Shown here piece by piece: positions 6,772 through 11,969 of a stretch of 11,969 nt of DNA. The DNA is from Microbacteriaceae bacterium UBA6152 (GTDB lineage: Bacteria > Actinomycetota > Actinomycetes > Actinomycetales > Microbacteriaceae), in NCBI GenBank assembly GCA_002423075.1, contig DIUS01000024.1:1-11969 (forward strand), given 5' to 3'. The stretch's first letter is position 1, and each line of letters opens with the position of its first letter. The notes beneath the pieces were generated by a model that was not told where the DNA came from, did no database searches, and saw nothing but the letters and a program-made list of their open reading frames with translations. The position numbers and the translations under genes were made by a program.

Positions 6772-7692
6772 ATGCGCAACCCAGCTGACCTTTACTCGGT
6801 CGTCGCGGCAGAACCCGAGGTGCCGCGCGGGCTGCCGCTCGTGATCGGTCTGACCGGATTCGTCGATTCCGGGGGGGCGGTGGCGCAGGTCGCGCAGTAC
6901 CTGCTCGACGAGCTCGAGCACCGCGATGTCGTGGTCTTCGAGAACGACGAACTGCTCGACTACCGAGCGCGGCGCCCGATCATGGTGTTCGACGAGACTC
7001 GCATCACCGAGTACCGGCGACCCGCCCTCACTCTGCGTCTGGCTCATGATGAGCTGGGAGCTCCCTTCCTGCTGCTCACGGGCTACGAGCCCGACTTTCA
7101 GTGGGAGCGATTCGTTGCGGCACTGCTCGACATCATCGACCGCTACGGAGTGGCGACGACGACCTGGGTGCAGGCGATTCCGATGCCCGTGCCGCACACG
7201 CGCGACCTCGGTGTGACCGTCAGCGGCAACCGCACAGAGCTCATCGAAGCTCTGTCGGTCTGGAGACCGCGCACCCAGGTTCCCGGCAATGTGCTTCACC
7301 TGCTTGAGCATCGCCTCCTCGAGGCCGAGCATCCGACAGCAAGCTTTGTGCTGCTCGTGCCGCACTACCTCGCCGACACCGAGTTCCCGACTGCCGCTGT
7401 CGCGGCACTCGAGAGCATCACTTCGGCGACCGGGCTACTTTTTCCGACCGACCGGCTGCGAGAAGAAGGTCGGGAGTTCCTTGGCCGCATCGAAAAGCAG
7501 GTTGAGGGTAACGCCGAGCTTGCGCGCCTCGTGGGCACTCTTGAAGAGCGCCACGACAGTTACATGGAAGATAACCCGCTGCGCTCGCCGTTGACCGACG
7601 AAGACGGCGAGCTGCCGAGCGCAGACTCGATCGCGGCTGAGCTCGAGAAGTTTCTCGCGCATCGACAGGCGAGCGATGACGACGCGAACTGA
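6772..7692 (+). CDS. PAC2 family protein (proteasome-assembly-chaperone-like fold)
   Basis: 306 residues from ATG 6772. The PAC2 domain covers about residues 20-230: PLVIGLTGFVDSGGAVAQ (22-39) corresponds to the family's G-[WF]-x-DAG segment. VVFENDELLDYRARRP and LLTGYEPDFQWERF (101-114) are typical of the actinobacterial branch (M. tuberculosis Rv2125 is a structurally known member). From about 230 a helical, charged C-terminal tail follows, with LREEGREFLGRIEKQVE, and ends SDDDAN. The family shares a fold with eukaryotic proteasome chaperones, but its bacterial role is not established, and nothing in this window encodes a proteasome. It is divergent from pepA and followed by the sigA promoter region. 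Family call strong, function unknown. Confidence 0.88.
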   Translation: MRNPADLYSVVAAEPEVPRGLPLVIGLTGFVDSGGAVAQVAQYLLDELEHRDVVVFENDELLDYRARRPIMVFDETRITEYRRPALTLRLAHDELGAPFLLLTGYEPDFQWERFVAALLDIIDRYGVATTTWVQAIPMPVPHTRDLGVTVSGNRTELIEALSVWRPRTQVPGNVLHLLEHRLLEAEHPTASFVLLVPHYLADTEFPTAAVAALESITSATGLLFPTDRLREEGREFLGRIEKQVEGNAELARLVGTLEERHDSYMEDNPLRSPLTDEDGELPSADSIAAELEKFLAHRQASDDDAN

Positions 7693-7721
7693 CGCGGCTG
7701 GTCGGCTGCGGCCGGCGTTCG

Positions 7722-7730
7722 TGCAATAAT
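7722..7730 (+). promoter_or_regulatory. Extended -10 promoter candidate for the sigma factor gene
   Basis: TGC-AATAAT is an extended -10 (TGn plus a hexamer with five of six matches to TATAAT), inside the only clearly AT-rich patch of the intergenic region (CAATAATTAA). Transcription would start near 7737, giving a 5' leader of about 135 nt. A -35 is poor (TCGGCT at 17 bp), which fits an extended -10 promoter. Confidence 0.55.
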
Positions 7731-7771
7731 TAACCCTCACGACCCAGTCGGTCGCGTGGTCCCCAGCTCTT

Positions 7772-7792
7772 CCGGCAAGCAGTACTCGCCGG
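7772..7792 (+). other. Leader hairpin before the mini-ORF in the sigA 5' UTR
   Basis: CCGGC (7772-7776) can pair with GCCGG (7788-7792) around an 11-nt loop, ending 5 nt before the ATG of the mini-ORF. Further down, GCAAC (7819-7823)/GTTGC (7836-7840) and CTCGC (7816-7820)/GCGAG (7855-7859) share bases and so are mutually exclusive. The structures are hand-found and short. Confidence 0.3.
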
Positions 7793-7797
7793 TGTTC

Positions 7798-7827
7798 ATG
7801 AGTCGGTGTGCGTGCCTCGCAACTTGA
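7798..7827 (+). CDS. Possible 9-codon leader peptide MSRCACLAT upstream of sigA
   Basis: ATG 7798 to TGA 7825-7827 encodes nine residues with two cysteines, inside the presumed sigA leader and 44 nt before the sigA ATG. An in-frame GTG two codons earlier is an alternative start. Cysteine-containing upstream ORFs that act as attenuators are known in mycobacteria, though for sulfur genes. There is no strong ribosome site, so expression is uncertain and a chance ORF is quite possible. Confidence 0.3.
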   Translation: MSRCACLAT

Positions 7828-7871
7828 CATGGGTCGTTGCACTGCCCGCAGAACGCGAGATTGAGGGGCCC

Positions 7872-9347
7872 ATGGCTACCCGAGCGACCAGCACCGAGAC
7901 CGCTAAGAGCACGACCACGAGCACAAGCACCGCGGCCAAGAAGCCTGCGGCAACGACGTCGGCCGCGCCTGTGAAGGCGAAGACCGCCACCGCACCGGCG
8001 GCCAAGAAGGCTGCTCCGGCGAAGGCCGCGGCCGCGAAGACGGCAGCAGCGAAGACGGTGGCAGCGAAGACGGTGGCGACGAAGACGGTGGCGACGAAGA
8101 CGGCGGCGACGAAGACGGCGGTGACGGCAGCGAAGAAGCCCGCCACGAAGCGTTCGCCAGTCAAGAAGGCGAGCTCTCCGGTGACGGACGGCATCGATGG
8201 AGACGAGACGGATGAGCTCGTCGAGCCGACCGCCGAAGCGATCGAGGCCGACGACGACACCTCGACCACCGAGATCACCATCGTGGTGGCCGACGACTCC
8301 GATGACGATTCTGATGATGACGACGATTCCGAGAGCGACTCGGGCTCGGCAGGCCCGCTGCCGACCGGCGCGATCGTGCTGTCGAACACCGAAGACGACG
8401 AGGTTCCGGTCTACTCGACGACCATCACCGGCGCGACGGCCGACCCGGTCAAGGACTACCTGAAGCAGATCGGAAAGGTTCCGCTGCTCAACGCCGCCGA
8501 AGAGGTCGAGCTCGCGATGCGCATCGAGGCGGGGCTCTTCGCTGAGGAGAAGCTCTCGACGATGACGGAGAAGGAGAAGCGCACCGCCCTCGGTCGCGAT
8601 CTCTCGTGGGTCGCTCGTGACGGCCAACGAGCGAAGAACCACCTTCTGGGCGCGAACCTGCGTCTCGTCGTCTCGCTCGCGAAGCGCTACACCGGCCGCG
8701 GCATGCAGTTCCTCGACCTCATCCAAGAGGGCAACCTTGGCCTGATCCGCGCCGTCGAGAAGTTTGACTACACCAAGGGCTTCAAGTTCTCGACCTACGC
8801 CACGTGGTGGATTCGTCAGGCCATCACGCGTGCCATGGCCGACCAGGCTCGTACCATCCGCATTCCCGTGCACATGGTCGAGGTCATCAACAAGCTCGCC
8901 CGCGTGCAGCGGCAGATGCTGCAAGACCTCGGGCGCGAACCCACGCCCGAAGAACTCAGCCGTGAACTCGACATGACCCCCGAGAAGGTCATCGAGGTGC
9001 AGAAGTACGGTCGCGAGCCAATCTCGCTGCACACTCCCCTCGGTGAAGACGGCGACAGCGAGTTCGGTGACCTGATCGAAGACACCGAGGCCGTCGTTCC
9101 GGCCGACGCAGTGGGGTTCACGATGCTGCAGAAGCAACTCGAGAGCCTGCTTGACTCGCTCTCTGAGCGCGAGGCTGGCGTCATCCGCATGCGCTTCGGT
9201 CTCGGCGACGGCATGCCGAAGACGCTCGACCAAATCGGTGACACGTTCGGGGTGACGCGCGAGCGCATCCGTCAGATCGAGTCAAAGACCATGGCTAAGC
9301 TGCGGCACCCCTCGCGCTCGCAAGCGCTGCGCGACTACCTCGAGTAG
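7872..9347 (+). CDS. sigA: Primary RNA polymerase sigma factor (SigA/RpoD/HrdB type)
   Basis: 491 residues from ATG 7872, preceded by GAGGGG. The frame can be read back to GTG 7806, but those 22 residues are unlike the family. Residues 1-104 are Ala/Thr/Lys-rich and 108-160 are acidic. Region 1.2 starts at DPVKDYLKQIGKVPLL (about 191-206). Region 2 includes NLRLVVSLAKRYTGRGM, DLIQEGNLGLIRAVEKFDY and KFSTYATWWIRQAITRA, the core-binding and -10-recognition helices. Region 3 contains IPVHMVEVINKLARVQR. Region 4 has LSEREAGVIRMRFGL and the helix-turn-helix LDQIGDTFGVTRERIRQIE (452-470) for -35 contact, ending RHPSRSQALRDYLE. Full region 2-4 conservation and the SigA-like ending mark the housekeeping factor. 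murT begins 10 nt after the stop and is probably cotranscribed. Confidence 0.96.
   Translation: MATRATSTETAKSTTTSTSTAAKKPAATTSAAPVKAKTATAPAAKKAAPAKAAAAKTAAAKTVAAKTVATKTVATKTAATKTAVTAAKKPATKRSPVKKASSPVTDGIDGDETDELVEPTAEAIEADDDTSTTEITIVVADDSDDDSDDDDDSESDSGSAGPLPTGAIVLSNTEDDEVPVYSTTITGATADPVKDYLKQIGKVPLLNAAEEVELAMRIEAGLFAEEKLSTMTEKEKRTALGRDLSWVARDGQRAKNHLLGANLRLVVSLAKRYTGRGMQFLDLIQEGNLGLIRAVEKFDYTKGFKFSTYATWWIRQAITRAMADQARTIRIPVHMVEVINKLARVQRQMLQDLGREPTPEELSRELDMTPEKVIEVQKYGREPISLHTPLGEDGDSEFGDLIEDTEAVVPADAVGFTMLQKQLESLLDSLSEREAGVIRMRFGLGDGMPKTLDQIGDTFGVTRERIRQIESKTMAKLRHPSRSQALRDYLE
8025..8120 (+). repeat. 15-bp tandem repeat coding A-x-K-T-[AV] units in the SigA N-terminus
   Basis: About six imperfect 15-bp units built on GCGAAGACGGTGGCA/G encode (A/T)KT(A/V)A pentapeptides at residues about 52-83, including exact repeats of ACGAAGACGGTGGCG. 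Such Ala/Lys pentapeptides resemble histone-H1-like tails. The repeats are likely to vary in number between strains by slippage. Confidence 0.8.
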
Positions 9348-9357
9348 GCCCATCACC

Positions 9358-10626
9358 GTGCGCATCCGTCTGGCGGTGCTCGTCGGCCGACTCGTGCGCG
9401 TCGTGGCACGACTGCGCGGCGGCGGCTCGGCGATTCCGGGCAATATTGCGCTGCGCATTGCTCCGGGCTTCTTGGAGCACGCGCTCGGATCGATGCCGCT
9501 CGGAGTGGTCTTCGTGACCGGCTCGAACGGCAAGTCGACGACGACCAACATGCTCGTCGCTGTGCTGCGCGCTCATGGCCTCACCGTGTTCACGAACCCC
9601 AGCGGAGCGAACCTGCCGCAGGGCATCGCATCCTCGCTGCTCGCCACCGTCGATCTCGATGGCCGGGTGCGCGACGACCTCGCCGTGCTCGAGGTCGATG
9701 AGGCTTACGGCGTGGGCCTCGCCGATCGGCTCGCACCGACAGACGTGCTCCTGCTCAATCTGCAGATCGACCAGCTCAATCGTTTTTACGAGCCCGACCG
9801 GGTCTACGCAATGCTCGAACGCATCGCCGCCGTCGCCCGGCGACGCCTCATCGTCAATGCGGCCGACCCCAACACCGCCGACCTCGGGCGCGGTGCTCGA
9901 GCCGATCTTGACCTCGTTTCCTTCGACGTGTCGCCAGCGGCCCTCGCGGCGAGCCCGCATGGCGTTGCGCCCGCTCCGCACATCGCGACTCGTGGGCGCG
10001 CGTCACTGCCGGCGCCTCTCGTCGTCGTTGAGTCGGTGGAGGGGAGCGTCGCTGAACTCACGGTCGACGGCGAGCGAGCATCCCTCGCCCTGCCGGCTCG
10101 CGGTCTGCACTATGCAGTCGACGCGGCCGGTGCTATTGCCACGGCGCGCGCGCTACTGGGCAACCGGTTCTCTATGAGTGTCGCCTCGGCAGCGCTAGGA
10201 GCTCTCGAGACCGTCTACGGCCGAGGCGAGATTCTCGACGCGCGCGGACAAGCGATCGAACTCGTCATGATGAAGAACCCGCCGAGCCTGCAGCTCAACC
10301 TCGATGCGCTGGGGCGTGTGCCGCAGTGCGTCATGATCGCCGTCGATGAAGGAACCCCTGACCCGTCGTGGATCTATGACACCGACCTCTCGACCCTCGA
10401 TCACGTCGACATCGTCACCGGCACGAAAGCCCACCAGTGGGCTACACGGCTCGCCTACGCGGGAATCCCGGTGGGTCAGGTGATCGACGACTTTCGCACT
10501 GCCGTCGAAGAGTTGCTGGCGATGCCGGCGCCAGCCGATGGCCCGAAAGTCGCGATCGTGAACTACGAGCTCATGATGGAGATGCGGCTCATGATGGGCT
10601 ACCTCGATTTGGAGGGCAGCTCGTGA
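9358..10626 (+). CDS. murT: MurT-like Mur ligase (lipid II D-Glu alpha-carboxyl ligase family), divergent
   Basis: 422 residues from GTG 9358, 10 nt after sigA and with only a weak ribosome site. MurT forms a complex with GatD and, with ATP, activates the alpha-carboxyl of D-isoglutamate in lipid II for amidation. Seen here: Mur P-loop VTGSNGKSTTTNML (53-66), NPSGANLPQGIAS (80-92), LEVDEA (111-116), and the C-terminal DUF1727 domain with MMKNPPSLQL (304-313) and DPSWIYD (335-341), which should hold the Asp that completes the GatD triad. Differences from canonical MurT: a single cysteine (Cys324), so no Cys4 zinc ribbon; LQIDQLNRFYE where RDQLDRYGE is usual; NAADP for N-A/D-D-D-P; NYELMM where TYTA is usual. 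It overlaps gatD by 4 nt. It is clearly of the MurT family, but its exact reaction is open. Confidence 0.87.
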   Translation: MRIRLAVLVGRLVRVVARLRGGGSAIPGNIALRIAPGFLEHALGSMPLGVVFVTGSNGKSTTTNMLVAVLRAHGLTVFTNPSGANLPQGIASSLLATVDLDGRVRDDLAVLEVDEAYGVGLADRLAPTDVLLLNLQIDQLNRFYEPDRVYAMLERIAAVARRRLIVNAADPNTADLGRGARADLDLVSFDVSPAALAASPHGVAPAPHIATRGRASLPAPLVVVESVEGSVAELTVDGERASLALPARGLHYAVDAAGAIATARALLGNRFSMSVASAALGALETVYGRGEILDARGQAIELVMMKNPPSLQLNLDALGRVPQCVMIAVDEGTPDPSWIYDTDLSTLDHVDIVTGTKAHQWATRLAYAGIPVGQVIDDFRTAVEELLAMPAPADGPKVAIVNYELMMEMRLMMGYLDLEGSS

Positions 10627-11366
10627 GCGCGCTGCGAGTGCTGCACCTCTATGCGCGTGAGCTCGGCATCAACGGTGACGTGGGCAACGTGCTCGCTCTG
10701 CGCCAGCGGCTGCAGTGGCGCGGGCTTACGGTCGAGGTCGTCACGGTCGACGCGGGCAAGCCTCTGCCGCGTGATGTTGACCTCGTGCACATCGGCAGCG
10801 GGCCTCGCTCGGCTCGGGATGCCCTGATGGGTGATGTTGGCGAGCGTGCAGGTCAGCTGCAGGCATGGGCGTCGTCGGGCGTGCCGATGATCGGGGTTGG
10901 TGCGGGCTTCCACCTCTTGAGCCGCTCGATCGTGCAACTCGATGGCACCGAGCGTGCGGGTGCCGACGTGCTGCCCGTCACCATTCGGGACGTCACGCAG
11001 CGCACGGTCGGTGAAGCCCTCGGGATGCTCGCTGATGGTCGCCGCCTCGCTGGTTACCTCAACCACGCCGTGGAGGTTGAGCGGCACGAGGCCGAGCCGC
11101 TCGCCCAGCTCGAGCGCGCGCCGGCATCGGTATCAGGTTTGACGGCCGAAGGGGTTCGTGCGGCTCACCTCATCGGCACGCACCTGCACGGACCGGTGCT
11201 GCCCATGAATCCGTGGCTGGCCGACGAGCTGCTGACGGCCGCGCTGGCTCGGTACGGCCAGCAGCTGCCGCCTGCCGATGAGCGAGTGCGCGAGGTTGAC
11301 GAGCACGCTCGTCGCGCACGTGTGGCGATCGCCGCGCGACTCGGGCGTTGGGGCGTCGAGGTCTGA
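10623..11366 (+). CDS. gatD: GatD-like class I glutamine amidotransferase fold, catalytic Cys replaced by Gly
   Basis: 247 residues from GTG 10623, whose GTGA overlaps the murT stop; upstream in-frame codons back to 10437 lie within murT. GatD normally hydrolyses glutamine and feeds ammonia to MurT. Family features: LHLYARELGINGDVGNVLAL (7-26), VPMIGVGAGFHLLS (87-100) and GTHLHGPVLPMNPWLAD (185-201). The usual nucleophile segment C-G-G-[YF]-Q reads G-A-G-F-H here: residue 93 is Gly (codon GGT, 10899-10901), where GatD of S. aureus and S. pneumoniae has Cys94. The conserved GGGQDxEQ reads GSGPRSAR (58-65). His189 of HLHGP is kept. Glutaminase activity is therefore unlikely. The translational overlap with murT says the two still work as a complex, perhaps with a structural or substrate-binding GatD. 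Confidence 0.88.
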   Translation: MSALRVLHLYARELGINGDVGNVLALRQRLQWRGLTVEVVTVDAGKPLPRDVDLVHIGSGPRSARDALMGDVGERAGQLQAWASSGVPMIGVGAGFHLLSRSIVQLDGTERAGADVLPVTIRDVTQRTVGEALGMLADGRRLAGYLNHAVEVERHEAEPLAQLERAPASVSGLTAEGVRAAHLIGTHLHGPVLPMNPWLADELLTAALARYGQQLPPADERVREVDEHARRARVAIAARLGRWGVEV

Positions 11367-11384
11367 TCGAACGCTCTCGGCTGC

Positions 11385-11969
11385 TCAGCTCGCAGGCGTC
11401 GAAGAGCGAACGTGGTCGTGGCGGCGCGCCACTCGCGCAGGCACTCCCGTGACGATCTCGTCGCCAATAGTCCCGCTCCAATGCGCCCAGTCTTCCGCGC
11501 TGGGTACTCCGGTCTCCGGCTCGCCGAAGACCGTGACGATCGTGCCGTCGTCGATCGAGTCGGGGGCGATCACGAGCGTGCGCGCGAGCTCGACGCGATC
11601 GACTTCGCACCGTTCTCTGCCGATCGAGACTTCTGCGCCTCGAGCGCCGAGCGGCACTCCGTCTGAGTAGCCCGCTGTGATCCACCGCCGGCCAGACGGA
11701 GCATCATCGCGGCTGACCGCGCACTGCAGGGTCATGACGGCGCGCAGACCCATCCCCTGGCCCGTCACGTCGTCGAACGGCGAGATGCCATAGGCGGCGA
11801 TGCCAAAGCGCACGGCATCGAAGCGGGCGCGGGGGTCGCGCCAACCCGCCGAGCTGGCGGCGAGGTGCCGCATGGTGGGCCTCACGCCCAGCTCGTCGGC
11901 GATCTCAAGAGCCTCCGCGTAGGCGTCGACCGCACGCGCATCATCGTCGGGCGAAGCGTCTGCGAGGTG
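11385..11969 (-). CDS. alr: Alanine racemase-like protein, C-terminal part (partial)
   Basis: 194 residues are visible; the N-terminal PLP barrel, including the lysine, is beyond the right edge. Recognisable are HLAASSAG, RFDAVRFGIAAYGISPFDD (the end of the barrel), then MTLQCAVS leading into the Alr C-terminal beta domain with AGYSDGVPLG, whose Tyr corresponds to the catalytic Tyr of GY-[AS]-DG. Odd points: only about 13 residues separate CAVS from GYSDG, where alanine racemases usually have about 30-35 including the VSYG loop, and the usual RVxMDQ segment reads RVELARTLV. No frameshift is needed. It converges on gatD with an 18-nt gap and no obvious terminator. It may be a divergent alanine racemase, a racemase of another amino acid, or a reduced paralogue; the family is fairly sure and the substrate is not. 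Confidence 0.75.
   Translation of the reverse strand, partial: HLADASPDDDARAVDAYAEALEIADELGVRPTMRHLAASSAGWRDPRARFDAVRFGIAAYGISPFDDVTGQGMGLRAVMTLQCAVSRDDAPSGRRWITAGYSDGVPLGARGAEVSIGRERCEVDRVELARTLVIAPDSIDDGTIVTVFGEPETGVPSAEDWAHWSGTIGDEIVTGVPARVARRHDHVRSSTPAS

Noticed and set aside
7824..7829. TTGACA as a -35 element before sigA
   Set aside because: At 16-18 bp downstream there is only CGCAGA-like sequence, with no TAnnnT hexamer, so the extended -10 at 7722-7730 is preferred.
7806..7871. GTG 7806 as sigA start
   Set aside because: The extra 22 residues are unlike SigA N-termini, and ATG 7872 has GAGGGG before it and gives the family-like M-A-T-R start.
8025..8120. CRISPR-like array
   Set aside because: Units are contiguous 15-bp coding repeats in frame with sigA, with no spacers.
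7737..9233. 498-codon open frame on the minus strand with a Cys-rich end (CGQCNDPCQ) opposite sigA
   Set aside because: It is antisense to a fully conserved sigma factor. Its middle is an Arg/His/Leu/Cys-rich low-complexity mirror of the repeat region, it matches no family I recognise, and long antisense frames are expected at this GC content.
10437..10622. Longer N-terminus for the gatD frame
   Set aside because: It lies within the murT coding region in another frame, is Arg/Gly-rich, and the GTG at 10623 makes the expected overlap and family-like start.
11367..11410. Inverted words CGCTCT (11372-11377) and AGAGCG (11403-11408) as a gatD/alr bidirectional terminator
   Set aside because: Only 6 bp with a 25-nt loop and no T-run; too weak to call.

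Overview
The window is GC-rich (about two thirds G+C), densely packed bacterial DNA with GTG and ATG starts, SD-less starts placed just after TAnnnT hexamers, and an actinobacterial gene set: DUF4191, a SigA-type sigma factor with a long low-complexity N-terminus, a MurT/GatD-like pair, a PAC2 protein, and PepA-Lpd-SucB. Together these point to Actinomycetota, most probably Micrococcales and best fitting Microbacteriaceae. That family assignment rests on protein resemblance read by eye, not on a search.

Layout, left to right. (1) The 5' part of a DUF4191 membrane protein gene runs off the left edge on the minus strand (1-442). (2) A divergent plus-strand gene (556-2091) encodes a single-pass membrane protein whose N-terminal half looks like a Ser/Thr kinase domain that has lost its catalytic residues. 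(3) A minus-strand metabolic block reads pepA (6643-5144), lpdA (5038-3665), sucB (3607-2105): leucyl aminopeptidase, dihydrolipoamide dehydrogenase E3, and the lipoyl-bearing E2 acyltransferase of a 2-oxoacid dehydrogenase complex. E3 and E2 are 57 nt apart and both have good Shine-Dalgarno sequences. A strong perfect inverted repeat inside the 3' end of the convergent gene probably ends this transcript. (4) Divergent from pepA lies a PAC2-family gene (6772-7692). (5) The primary sigma factor gene (7872-9347) has a leader of about 135 nt carrying a two-cysteine mini-ORF. (6) Only 10 nt after sigA come the overlapping genes murT-like (9358-10626) and gatD-like (10623-11366), followed by a convergent alanine-racemase-like gene (11385 to the right edge).

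The most interesting part is the right-hand cell-wall block. MurT/GatD normally amidates the alpha-carboxyl of D-isoglutamate in lipid II with ammonia from glutamine. Here the GatD-like subunit has Gly where the nucleophilic Cys should be (residue 93) and a degraded second glutaminase motif, while the His is kept. The MurT-like subunit has no zinc-ribbon cysteines and several altered signatures, but keeps its P-loop and the C-terminal D-x-S-W-I-Y-D motif. The neighbouring racemase-like C-terminal domain is short and altered. Microbacteriaceae typically have group B peptidoglycan, in which that same D-Glu alpha-carboxyl is joined to a bridge amino acid instead of being amidated. My inference is that this pair has been repurposed as a glutamine-independent ligase acting on the D-Glu alpha-carboxyl. 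This is a hypothesis from the sequence and needs comparative and biochemical testing.
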